Below, one piece after another: positions 1 to 7,279 of a stretch of 18,641 bases of DNA (positions are counted from its first letter, which is position 1; each line of letters begins with the position of its first letter). The DNA is taken from NCBI GenBank assembly GCA_020628975.1, contig JAHDEF010000001.1, forward strand, positions 12,072 through 30,712. The letters run 5' to 3'. Position numbers and translations under genes: made by a program. The DNA is from Aquimarina sp. (lineage in GTDB: Bacteria > Bacteroidota > Bacteroidia > Flavobacteriales > Flavobacteriaceae). A model generated the notes under the pieces. It had not been told where the DNA came from. It worked only from the letters and a program-made list of their open reading frames with translations, and did no database searches.

Positions 1-114
1 CCCAGTGATGAAGTTATCCATTCCAATAACAAAGTAGCCTTCGTTTAGAAATCGATCTACAAGGTGTGAACCTAAAAAACCTGCCGCTCCTGTGATTAAA
101 ACTCTTTTTTGCAT
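1..114 (-). CDS. NAD-dependent epimerase/dehydratase, UDP-glucuronate decarboxylase-like (N-terminal 38 codons only)
   Basis: Only the first 38 codons lie in the window; the gene continues past base 1. The peptide starts MQKRVLITGAAGFLGSHLVD and holds the Rossmann signature TGAAGFLGSH (GxxGxxG, residues 8-17) of extended short-chain dehydrogenases, followed by a stretch ending GMDNFITG. That combination of ITGAAGFLGSHL...RF...GMDN.ITG is what UDP-xylose synthases (UDP-glucuronate decarboxylases) show at their N-terminus, so a cytoplasmic nucleotide-sugar enzyme is the best reading; other NDP-sugar epimerases remain possible because no catalytic Tyr/Lys is visible. It starts 18 bases after the stop of the upstream 565-residue gene on the same strand, with no terminator between them, so it is probably the next gene of that operon. 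Confidence 0.75.
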   Translation of the reverse strand, partial: MQKRVLITGAAGFLGSHLVDRFLNEGYFVIGMDNFITG

Positions 115-132
115 ATATCTTATCAATTCGAA

Positions 133-1830
133 TTATTCAAATAAAGTGCTGGTACTCGTTGTATTTAATATTTGACTTAATATTTTTTCAGTAATGGTAT
201 AAGTAGGTTTAACACCAGTTGTACCCAATCCACCCGAAGCTAAAGTGCTTCCTGTTTGTAAAGGATTATCAGAAGCGTAATAGGCATAGCGAACTTTAAC
301 ATTTTCGGCAATACTATGGCGTATTTGTGAAGCTGCCTGAATGGCTTTTTGATAATGCGCACCTTCCATTTCTAAACCTATGGTTTTCCAAGTAGATTCA
401 TAAAAGAATTGAAGTAAGTCTTTATTTTGTAATGAAGTTCCTAAAACGGTTATCATACTTCCTTCGCAGGTTACCATATCGCTATCTTCAAAGTCTTCTT
501 TACACAGTTCATTTATGAAAGGGTAATTACCCGAGCTTCCTTCAAAAATATGTGCATTGGGTATCATAATATCCCCTTTTTCCCCTTCTAAAATTCCTGC
601 TTTCCCCATAATAGAAACAGAATCAATATTCATATAGAATAATGTTTCGTTGGGTGCCTCAAAAGGTTTTAATAGCTCATCCATAGCTCCGAAAGCTTGT
701 TCCCCGAAGGCATAGTCCATAACTAGAATAACAGGGGCTGTCTTTGGGTCATCGTAAGATAGACTTGAAATTTTTAGCGTATCGAAAATTTGAACGTCTA
801 TATGCGAACGGCTATTGTCTTCTATCAAAAACATGCCATTTTTTAAGGCATATTGTTTAATATCTTTTCTTAATTCGTTGTTGGTATCGTCGCTTAACAA
901 TTCATACAATTCCATTCTTGATGCATTTGGAAATTGTTTTTTCAAAACAACTTCAGCAAAAAGCGTATTCATTACACTGTGCATATTTGCACTTATGATA
1001 TGCAAAGGTCTTTCAAAAAGATTCTTTTGATGAATCCATTTTTTTATTTGGTAAGCCCAAAAAGTAGAATGTATATGATGTCCAATTTGATCGCGAAGTA
1101 CAGGGCTAAAATTAATTTCTCTTTTCTTATCCTGTAAAGCTTCTTGTAATGAAATATTTCCTAGCCCGTAAATAAATTTAACTAAAACATCAGGATCTTC
1201 GGATGAGGCAAATTTTTCATAATTAGTGGCTACCTCTTGAAAACTTCTACCTAAAACAAAAGCTAGATGTGAAATAGCTATATTTCGTTCTTTTTCAGAA
1301 AGTGGTGCTTTAGTAGCAAAAGCTTCAATTTTTTCCCAATCTCTTTTAATGCTATCATCTTCTTCTAGCTGTACTCGCTTCCTTATTTTTTCAGCTTCCA
1401 TATACATGAAAGTAAGATGTGTTAGAATATCATAAATTTCCGAGCGTCCTCGGGTTACCTCAATATTCATTTGTTCTGCATCTATGCGGTAGCAATTACG
1501 CCTTCTTTTTTTTGGAATAATTACCTCAAAATCGGCTTCTTGGTAGCCTTCCTCGCTAGTTAAATTTATGAATCTACATTCTTCTATACCCTTGGGAAGC
1601 CTTTCCATTACGTAAAGTAACCCATTTAGCTCTACTTTATCTTCGTTGATAGAACCATATATTTCAGGTCTAAGGGCAAGCAAAGCTTCTCTTAACGTTT
1701 CTCCTGAAATACCCATGGGTTTATAAAAACCTCTATTAAATAAATGACGCATAGCAATATATAATCGCTCAATGGCATTGGTGCTTTCTTGTGCCCTTGA
1801 AGGGCTGTAACTGTGGAATGAAGCGTTCAT
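133..1830 (-). CDS. Uncharacterised 565-residue protein with a nucleoside-phosphorylase-like C-terminal region
   Basis: No established function. Probably one of the Bacteroidota-specific DUF families (I believe DUF6909, from memory and unverified). No signal peptide or membrane segment is visible, so it is likely cytosolic. The N-terminal half (about 1-240) is mostly helical and charged and I recognise nothing in it. The C-terminal part resembles the purine nucleoside phosphorylase/MTA nucleosidase fold: MGKAGILEG..GDIMIPNAHIFEG (about 408-430) looks like the Gly-rich G(x)GG...GDIVIP strand-turn, EMEGA at 487-491 matches the (D/E)MEGAA substrate-ribose motif, and YYASDNP at 517-523 matches the catalytic (S)SD.a motif. 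Its ATG directly abuts the stop of the GH3-family gene (zero spacing), which implies translational coupling and a shared role. The domain call is inference from motifs; the gene itself is certain. Confidence 0.8.
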   Translation of the reverse strand: MNASFHSYSPSRAQESTNAIERLYIAMRHLFNRGFYKPMGISGETLREALLALRPEIYGSINEDKVELNGLLYVMERLPKGIEECRFINLTSEEGYQEADFEVIIPKKRRRNCYRIDAEQMNIEVTRGRSEIYDILTHLTFMYMEAEKIRKRVQLEEDDSIKRDWEKIEAFATKAPLSEKERNIAISHLAFVLGRSFQEVATNYEKFASSEDPDVLVKFIYGLGNISLQEALQDKKREINFSPVLRDQIGHHIHSTFWAYQIKKWIHQKNLFERPLHIISANMHSVMNTLFAEVVLKKQFPNASRMELYELLSDDTNNELRKDIKQYALKNGMFLIEDNSRSHIDVQIFDTLKISSLSYDDPKTAPVILVMDYAFGEQAFGAMDELLKPFEAPNETLFYMNIDSVSIMGKAGILEGEKGDIMIPNAHIFEGSSGNYPFINELCKEDFEDSDMVTCEGSMITVLGTSLQNKDLLQFFYESTWKTIGLEMEGAHYQKAIQAASQIRHSIAENVKVRYAYYASDNPLQTGSTLASGGLGTTGVKPTYTITEKILSQILNTTSTSTLFE

Positions 1831-3324
1831 TTAAGCAATGTAGTTTTGTAATGCGTCAGCAATTTTACGATCGTTTGAAAGGCGAGGTAATTTATTTTGT
1901 CCGCCCAGTTTACCGATAGATCTCATGTAGTCGTTAAATCCATTTGCCAATATAGGCGTAATTACTAGGGGTTGAAGAATTTTTCCTTCAATTAAATCTT
2001 TATAATATACGTTTTGTTGCTGTAATTGACGATCAATTTCTAAGCGTAAGGCTTCTAAATTTTTTGGTTTTTCTTGAAATTCTACAAACCATTCATGATA
2101 AGGTAAACCTTGTTCGGGAGTTACTTGTGGGGCTACCGTAAATTCTTGTATAATATCTCCTGTTTTTGCCACAGCCAAATCTAACGCTTGTTCAACTTCT
2201 TTACCAATAACATGTTCGCCAAAGGCAGAAATAAAGTGTTTTATTCGGCCAGAAACAATAACGCGATAGGGGGAAGTGTTTACAAATTGAATGGTATCAC
2301 CAATGTTGTAGCACCAAAGCCCAGCATTGGTTGAAACAAGCATGACGTAATTAATACCTATTTCAACATCTTCTAGCGTTATACGTTTTGGGTTTTCGTC
2401 GAAGAACGTAGTTGCTTCTATAAATTCGTAGAAAATTCCTGAACTTAATTGCAATAACATACCCTCTTCATTTTGAGTATCTTGGTAAGCAAAAAAACCT
2501 TCAGATGCAGGATATAATTCTATTCTAGGAACTTCTTTACCTATAAGTTTTGTCAAAATTCCTTTATAAGGATCAAAATTTACACCCCCGTAAATAAACA
2601 GGTTAAAATTCGGGAAAACCTCTGTAATCGTTTTGTCTGTTTTAGCTACAATACGTTCAAAATACATTTGTACCCATGGCGGGATACCACTTATGATACC
2701 CATATCCTCGTTTAGAGTTTCGTCGATAATAGCTTCTACTTTTTGTTCCCAATCATCAATGCAATTGGTTTCCCAGCTAGGCATTCTGTTTTTTTGCAAA
2801 TAGCTTGGTACATAGTGAGCTACAATTCCTGATAGCCTTCCCAAATTGACACCGTTTTTATCTGTCAGTTCAGGACTTCCTTGCAGAAAGATCATTTTAC
2901 GATTTACAAAATCAGCTATACCCGTTTCAGCTACATAACAAAGAATAGCATTTCTTGCATTGTTAATATGAGTGGGCATAGAAGCTTTAGTAATAGGAAT
3001 ATATTTTGCCCCGCTCGTTGTGCCAGAGGTTTTGGCAAAGTATAAAGGTTTACCAGGCCATAAAATATCGGCAGCTCCTTCTACTACTTGATCAACATAC
3101 GGTCGTAAAGCTTCGTAATCGCGAACCGGTACTTTAGTAACAAAGTCTTGGTATGAATGGATATTTTTAAAGTCGTGATCGATTCCAAACCTTGTATTCT
3201 TGGCTTGTTCGATCAATGAATGAAACACCTTTTGTTGTGTTTCTAGGGGGCGTGATGCCCATTTATGAATATCTCGGGCTACTTTTTTTGCAAAAAGCTT
3301 AGCGGCGAAAGATTTTATAGACAT
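1831..3324 (-). CDS. GH3-family acyl-adenylate (auxin-responsive-promoter-type) synthetase
   Basis: This 497-residue protein belongs to the GH3 branch of adenylate-forming enzymes. In plants these activate acyl acids such as jasmonate or indole-acetate with ATP and conjugate them to amino acids; bacterial substrates are largely unknown. All three nucleotide-binding motifs are in place: the P-loop-like KTSGTTSGAKYIP at 98-110, YPASEG at 271-276 (plant form YxSSE) and YNIGD at 339-343 (plant form YxLGD). The usual hinge and small C-terminal domain follow from about residue 355. There is no signal peptide, so it is cytosolic. It lies 3 bases after the M23 peptidase gene and touches the start of the next gene, so it is the middle of an operon. 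Family assignment is strong; substrate and product cannot be read from the sequence. Confidence 0.92.
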   Translation of the reverse strand: MSIKSFAAKLFAKKVARDIHKWASRPLETQQKVFHSLIEQAKNTRFGIDHDFKNIHSYQDFVTKVPVRDYEALRPYVDQVVEGAADILWPGKPLYFAKTSGTTSGAKYIPITKASMPTHINNARNAILCYVAETGIADFVNRKMIFLQGSPELTDKNGVNLGRLSGIVAHYVPSYLQKNRMPSWETNCIDDWEQKVEAIIDETLNEDMGIISGIPPWVQMYFERIVAKTDKTITEVFPNFNLFIYGGVNFDPYKGILTKLIGKEVPRIELYPASEGFFAYQDTQNEEGMLLQLSSGIFYEFIEATTFFDENPKRITLEDVEIGINYVMLVSTNAGLWCYNIGDTIQFVNTSPYRVIVSGRIKHFISAFGEHVIGKEVEQALDLAVAKTGDIIQEFTVAPQVTPEQGLPYHEWFVEFQEKPKNLEALRLEIDRQLQQQNVYYKDLIEGKILQPLVITPILANGFNDYMRSIGKLGGQNKLPRLSNDRKIADALQNYIA

Positions 3325-3327
3325 AGT

Positions 3328-4197
3328 TTATTTTTCAAAATCAATGTACTTACTAGGGTCAAGTGGCTGTTGATTGTCCCATAACTCAAAATGCAAATGT
3401 GGTCCAGTGCTTAGTTCGCCAGTGGTGCCAGCTATAGCTATTACTTCGCCTGCTTCCACCAAATCACCTTGTTGTTTAAAAATTTTACTATTGTGTTTGT
3501 ATATAGATGACAAGCCTGATTTATGTTTAATTACAATAACATTTCCCGTATCAGGATTCCATTCACTGAAAATAATAACACCGTTGGCAGCAGCTACTAC
3601 GTTAGTGTTTGCGTCAACAGCAATATCGACCGCATAATGTTTTTCTTTAAAACTAAATTTAGAGGTAATATGCCCTTTTACAGGAGGAAAAAATAAAAAT
3701 TCATTATCAATTTGAGCGGTATTAATATTAAATTTTTCTTTTTGTTGAATCTCTTTTTGCAAAGCGATTACTTCGTTTGAAGGTTTTATATCAATACTTT
3801 CAAAAGATAATTTACTATTATTACCAGTGGTGTCTAATTGCAAATCACTGTATTCTATTTGCCCTGTGAGTACTTTTTGAATAGACTCATAATACTTTTG
3901 GTTAAGTTTCATTCGTCTAGCTAACGAATCTGTTTGATAAGCTAGTTGGGTAGTTTGCAGGCTATAATTGGCTTTACTATAACCAGGTATGTATTCTTTT
4001 AAAGGTGAAAAAGCAATTAAAAAAATAGTTGCTGTTGTTAAAAGCAAAGCCCCTATGCCTACAAAAACAAAAACATTCAATCGAGATAACTTAAAGGATA
4101 CTTGCTCTTCGAAAGTATTTTCATTGAGGATAACTAAACGGTATTTGTTTAGTAGTTTTTCAGCAAATGAGCTTTTTTTTTGTTTCTTTTTTGCCAT
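3328..4197 (-). CDS. M23 (LytM-type) zinc metallopeptidase, membrane-anchored
   Basis: A 289-residue peptidoglycan endopeptidase. A Lys-rich cytosolic N-terminus is followed by one transmembrane segment (about 41-63), then a periplasmic linker with coiled-coil character (about 75-160) and a C-terminal LytM domain (about 165-285). The zinc ligands are intact: H187 and D191 in HYAVD, and H269 of HLH (267-269). H235 in YKH and H267 fit the two catalytic histidines, so the enzyme looks active rather than a degenerate EnvC/NlpD-like activator. The motif PPVKGHITSKF and the GxHLHFEL ending are typical of Bacteroidota members of this family. It is the first gene of the minus-strand operon and is divergent from tatA. 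A TATATTTG -7 box lies about 14 bases upstream of the ATG. Confidence 0.92.
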   Translation of the reverse strand: MAKKKQKKSSFAEKLLNKYRLVILNENTFEEQVSFKLSRLNVFVFVGIGALLLTTATIFLIAFSPLKEYIPGYSKANYSLQTTQLAYQTDSLARRMKLNQKYYESIQKVLTGQIEYSDLQLDTTGNNSKLSFESIDIKPSNEVIALQKEIQQKEKFNINTAQIDNEFLFFPPVKGHITSKFSFKEKHYAVDIAVDANTNVVAAANGVIIFSEWNPDTGNVIVIKHKSGLSSIYKHNSKIFKQQGDLVEAGEVIAIAGTTGELSTGPHLHFELWDNQQPLDPSKYIDFEK

Positions 4198-4210
4198 AAT
4201 AGTTACTGCA

Positions 4211-4218
4211 CAAATATA
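4211..4218 (-). promoter_or_regulatory. -7 promoter element of the M23-GH3 operon
   Basis: Reading on the minus strand the sequence is TATATTTG, a perfect match to the Bacteroidota -7 consensus TAnnTTTG, ending 13 bases before the M23 start codon. A TTTG at 4235-4232 is only 13 bases upstream, closer than the usual 17-23, so the -33 element is unclear. Confidence 0.5.
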
Positions 4219-4333
4219 AATGATTTAGCATCAAATTACTTTTTTAATTTAAGGATAGCTACTGCAAATATGTTATTATTTTAACGATTGAAAAGAAAGC
4301 TTATGATTCAAGGCTGTACTATTTTTTTCTTTG

Positions 4334-4341
4334 TAACTTTG
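4334..4341 (+). promoter_or_regulatory. -7 promoter element of tatA
   Basis: TAACTTTG matches TAnnTTTG and lies 24 bases before the tatA ATG, giving a predicted leader of roughly 18 bases. No convincing TTG element is seen at the expected -33 distance, so only the -7 box is called. Confidence 0.5.
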
Positions 4342-4365
4342 AAGCCTATTTAAAAAGTATACCAA

Positions 4366-4560
4366 ATGTTACAGTCTATATTTCTTGGATTTGTAGGTAC
4401 CCCTCAAATCATTTTAATCGTAGTAGTTGTTTTATTGTTATTTGGAGGAAGAAAAATTCCTGAATTGATGCGTGGATTGGGTAGTGGAATTAAAGAATTT
4501 AAAGATGCTACTAAAGACGAAGATGACAAAAAAGAAGATGAGCCAAAAATAGAAGCTTAA
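4366..4560 (+). CDS. tatA: Sec-independent protein translocase subunit TatA
   Basis: A 64-residue TatA/TatE-type protein. It has the family architecture: a short periplasmic N-terminus, one transmembrane helix (about 11-27), the conserved hinge FGGRKIPEL (26-34), an amphipathic helix running through GLGSGIKEFKDA, and a highly charged Asp/Glu/Lys tail from about residue 50. TatA oligomerises around TatBC to let folded proteins carrying twin-arginine signals cross the inner membrane. No tatC is present in the window, so the partner is encoded elsewhere. The gene stands alone as a monocistronic unit, with a -7 box upstream and a strong hairpin terminator 27 bases after the stop. A TatB identity is less likely because the protein is short and lacks a long C-terminal extension. 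Confidence 0.95.
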   Translation: MLQSIFLGFVGTPQIILIVVVVLLLFGGRKIPELMRGLGSGIKEFKDATKDEDDKKEDEPKIEA

Positions 4561-4587
4561 TTCTGTTTTTTTAAAGAAAAGATATTT

Positions 4588-4620
4588 AAAGCTGGGTGTA
4601 ACCCAGCTTTTTTTGTTTTT
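4588..4620 (+). terminator. Intrinsic terminator of tatA
   Basis: A perfect 10-bp stem AAAGCTGGGT / ACCCAGCTTT with a GTA loop (4588-4610) is followed by a T-rich run (seven T's from 4608, then GTTTTT). On the opposite strand the hairpin is flanked by only a short T run, so it serves mainly the plus strand. Confidence 0.9.
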
Positions 4621-4694
4621 ATGAGCCGATTAATTATTATAATCGGCTCATATTTTTCGTATTTTTGAGCCGATTACAGAAATTAATCGGTTCA
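4621..4694. repeat. Two tandem palindromes built on the same 11-base arm (TGAGCCGATTA)
   Basis: The first palindrome has a 12-bp perfect arm, ATGAGCCGATTA at 4621-4632, pairing with 4640-4651 across a 7-base spacer. The second uses the same arm, TGAGCCGATTA at 4666-4676, against TAATCGGTTCA at 4684-4694 with a single G.T mismatch. The left arms are 44 bases apart. The pair lies between the tatA terminator and the 3' end of tyrS, in about 130 bases with no gene. Each could be a hairpin, but T-runs after them are short and the twin arrangement also looks like a double operator. Function unknown. Confidence 0.8.
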
Positions 4695-4750
4695 TTTTGT
4701 TTCTAACATTCAATAATAATTGTTACAAATCGTATAATATATTACTAACT

Positions 4751-6049
4751 CTAGTTTACAAACCTCAACACATAGTAATTCTTCTTACCACGTTGCAGTA
4801 ACACAAATTGATTATTTATTAAATCACTTTCTGTAATGGTGAAATCTTCTTTTACTTTATCACGATTTACGGAAATAGCATTTTCTTTTAAAGCTCTACG
4901 TGCTTCACCATTTGATTTTAAGAAGTTTGTTTTTTCGCCTAAAGCACTAATAATATTAACGCCCTCATTTAATTCCTCTTTTGACAATTCTGCCTGAGGT
5001 ACGCCTTCAAAAACATCTAAAAAAGTAGCTTCGTCTAATTTCTTAAGATCATCAGCAGTCGATTTTCCAAATAAAATAGAAGAAGCAGCAATCGCATTTT
5101 CTACATCTTCAGCAGAGTGAACCAGCGTAGTAATTTCCTCGGCCAAACGTTTTTGTAATAATCGAGTGTGTGGTGCTTCTTTGTGTTCAGCAATTAATTG
5201 GGCAATAGTTTCTTGGTCTAAAAAAGTAAAAATTTTGATATACTTTTCGGCATCTTCATCACTTGTATTCAACCAATACTGATAAAACTTATATGGAGAA
5301 GTTCTATTTTTATCTAACCAAACATTTCCGCCTTCAGATTTCCCAAATTTCGAGCCATCTGATTTTGTAATTAAAGGACAAGTAATCGCATAGCCTTTTC
5401 CGTTACCAATACGACGAATTAGTTCTGTTCCTGTGGTAATATTTCCCCATTGATCACTTCCTCCCATTTGTATAGAACAGTTGTTGTTCTTGTATAAATG
5501 TAAAAAGTCATAACCTTGCACTAATTGATAGGTGAATTCCGTAAACGACATTCCGTTTGAAGATTCTGCGCTTAATCGATTTTTTACCGAATCTTTAGCC
5601 ATCATATAGTTCACACTAATATGTTTGCCGACGTCGCGTATAAATTCAAGGAATGAAAAATCTTTCATCCAATCGTAATTATTCACTAGTTGCGCCGCAT
5701 TTTCGGCACTACTATCAAAATCTAAAAATTGGCCTAGTTGCTTTTTTATAGCTTCTTGGTTATGCCTTAAAGTGGGTTCATCTAACAAATTTCTTTCAGC
5801 AGATTTCCCCGAAGGGTCACCAATCATACCCGTTGCACCACCTACTAATGCCACAGGGCGATGCCCACAGCGTTGGTAATGGCTTAACATCATAATAGGA
5901 ACAAGATTACCAATATGTAAAGAATCAGCCGTAGGGTCGAAACCTACGTATGCCGAACGCATTTGCTCTAAAAGATGCGCTTCGGTGCCAGGCATGGCAT
6001 CGTGTAACATTCCTCTCCAAGTAACTTCTTCTATAAAATTTTTAGGCAT
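4751..6049 (-). CDS. tyrS: Tyrosyl-tRNA synthetase
   Basis: A full-length 432-residue class I aminoacyl-tRNA synthetase that charges tRNA-Tyr with tyrosine in the cytoplasm. The HIGH motif appears as HIGN (45-48) after YVGFDPTADSL. The tyrosine and ATP site motif GGSDQWGN is at 196-203, and the KMSKS loop appears as KFGKS (234-238), a common variant in the bacterial TyrS type. The C-terminal 80 or so residues form the S4-like RNA-binding domain. The start at MPKNFIEEV is standard for the family. The gene is monocistronic on the minus strand, with a strong promoter about 125 bases upstream of the ATG and hence a leader near 117 bases. There is no sign of a paralogue in the window. Confidence 0.97.
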   Translation of the reverse strand: MPKNFIEEVTWRGMLHDAMPGTEAHLLEQMRSAYVGFDPTADSLHIGNLVPIMMLSHYQRCGHRPVALVGGATGMIGDPSGKSAERNLLDEPTLRHNQEAIKKQLGQFLDFDSSAENAAQLVNNYDWMKDFSFLEFIRDVGKHISVNYMMAKDSVKNRLSAESSNGMSFTEFTYQLVQGYDFLHLYKNNNCSIQMGGSDQWGNITTGTELIRRIGNGKGYAITCPLITKSDGSKFGKSEGGNVWLDKNRTSPYKFYQYWLNTSDEDAEKYIKIFTFLDQETIAQLIAEHKEAPHTRLLQKRLAEEITTLVHSAEDVENAIAASSILFGKSTADDLKKLDEATFLDVFEGVPQAELSKEELNEGVNIISALGEKTNFLKSNGEARRALKENAISVNRDKVKEDFTITESDLINNQFVLLQRGKKNYYVLRFVN

Positions 6050-6172
6050 TTTTTCAATTTTGTTAAAAGATATCTTAATTAATTTTCTTGATTAAATAAT
6101 AGCATTTTTTCTATAAAGAAAGTAATGGTTATTTTGTCAAGATGAGAAAAGAAGTCTTTTTATATGCAGCGG

Positions 6173-6203
6173 CAAAGATAGAGATGCATAAGTATATTAT
6201 CAA
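6173..6203 (-). promoter_or_regulatory. Promoter of tyrS
   Basis: Minus-strand TTG (6203-6201, within CCTTG), a 20-base spacer, and TATCTTTG (6180-6173), a perfect TAnnTTTG. Transcription should begin near 6166, leaving a leader of about 117 bases before the tyrS ATG. Confidence 0.7.
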
Positions 6204-6212
6204 GGAAAGCTG

Positions 6213-6242
6213 TTGATAGCTGCATAGCAATATGTATTTTTG
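6213..6242 (+). promoter_or_regulatory. Promoter of the SDR dehydrogenase gene
   Basis: TTG (6213-6215), exactly 19 bases of spacer, then TATTTTTG (6235-6242), matching the Bacteroidota consensus. It stands back-to-back with the tyrS promoter, their -33 elements separated by 9 bases. The predicted start near 6249 leaves a leader of only about 8 bases before the ATG. Confidence 0.7.
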
Positions 6243-6256
6243 TTAAAACTACAGGT

Positions 6257-7279
6257 ATGATTTTGGTTACAGGTGCTACTGGTTTGGTAGGAACATACTT
6301 AATCGCAGCGCTTTTAAAACGCAACAAGCAACCTATTCGAGCGCTTTATCGTAGCGGCGATAAATTAGAAACTGCTAGGGCTGTTTTTTCAACGTACATA
6401 ACTCAAGGTACTTCAACTGAAATTTTTGATCGTGTTGAATGGTTTGCTGGTGATATAATAGATATTCCTGTATTAGAAAAAGCTTTCGAGGGTGTTACAG
6501 AAGTATATCATGTTGCGGGATGTGTTTCATTTCAACCGAAAGATGCCGAGTTGTTGCGAAAAATAAATCGCGAGGGCACAGCCAATATGGTCAACTTATC
6601 ATTAGATTTCAAAGTAGAAAAATTCTGTTATGTAAGTTCTATAGCAACCCTAAATAAATCACCAAAACAAGATTTTTATACAGAAGAAAGTCATTGGGAT
6701 CCTGAGCTTAAAAATTCCATTTATGCAATTTCTAAATACGGAGGCGAAATGGAAGTTTGGCGCGCTACGGAAGAAGGTTTAAATGCTGTGATCGTAAATC
6801 CTGGAATAATAGTAGGCAGCGGCTTTTGGAATACAGGAAGTGGTCGTTTGTTTAGCGGATTAAAAAAAGGCACCCCATTCTATATGGAAGGTGGCTCGGG
6901 ATATGTTGATGTTAGAGACGTAGTTGAAATTATGTGTTTACTTATGGAAGAAAATAAGTTTAGGCAACGCTATATTTTGGTTAGTGAAAATGTAAGTTTC
7001 AAGTCGTGTATTGATCAAATTTCAATCATATTAGGTAAGAAACCACCCAAAACAAAAATTCCTAATTGGGGGCTGAAAGTAATTTCTTGGATAGAAACTT
7101 TATTAAGTTATGTAAGTAATTATACGCCAAAGTTTTCAAAAGAGTTACTGCTAGGCTTATTTGAAGAAAATCGCTATGACAACACTAAAATTAAAGAGTC
7201 TCTTGATTTTAAATTCATAAAAATTAGCGACGCATTAAAAGTACATGGAGAGAATTACAAAGAATTTCTAAAATCTTAA
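6257..7279 (+). CDS. NAD(P)-dependent extended SDR (dihydroflavonol-4-reductase/epimerase-like)
   Basis: A 340-residue Rossmann-fold oxidoreductase. TGATGLVG (5-12) is the dinucleotide-binding GxxGxxG motif, the acidic FAGDI (63-67) follows, and the catalytic set is VSS (126-128), Y156 and K160 in YAISK. The segment EVYHVAGCVSF and the overall length fit the dihydroflavonol-reductase/3-beta-HSD-like branch of extended SDRs more than sugar-nucleotide epimerases. The substrate is unknown; in Bacteroidota such genes are usually annotated only as NAD-dependent epimerase/dehydratase. It has its own promoter, is divergent from tyrS, and its TAA overlaps the TAA of the convergent DUF4296 gene in a shared TTAA. 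Confidence 0.88.
   Translation: MILVTGATGLVGTYLIAALLKRNKQPIRALYRSGDKLETARAVFSTYITQGTSTEIFDRVEWFAGDIIDIPVLEKAFEGVTEVYHVAGCVSFQPKDAELLRKINREGTANMVNLSLDFKVEKFCYVSSIATLNKSPKQDFYTEESHWDPELKNSIYAISKYGGEMEVWRATEEGLNAVIVNPGIIVGSGFWNTGSGRLFSGLKKGTPFYMEGGSGYVDVRDVVEIMCLLMEENKFRQRYILVSENVSFKSCIDQISIILGKKPPKTKIPNWGLKVISWIETLLSYVSNYTPKFSKELLLGLFEENRYDNTKIKESLDFKFIKISDALKVHGENYKEFLKS

Noticed and set aside
4366..4560. TatA as part of a larger Tat operon
   Set aside because: The gene has its own promoter box and a strong terminator directly after it, and no tatB or tatC is in the window.
6050..6172. T-box or other riboswitch in the tyrS leader
   Set aside because: No T-box sequence (AGGGTGGnACCGCG-like), specifier loop or strong stem is visible; T-boxes are also not expected in this phylum.
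6142..6216. A 24-codon plus-strand frame (MRKEVFLYAAAK...) upstream of the SDR gene
   Set aside because: It runs over the tyrS promoter and both -33 elements, has no family resemblance, and such a short frame is expected by chance.
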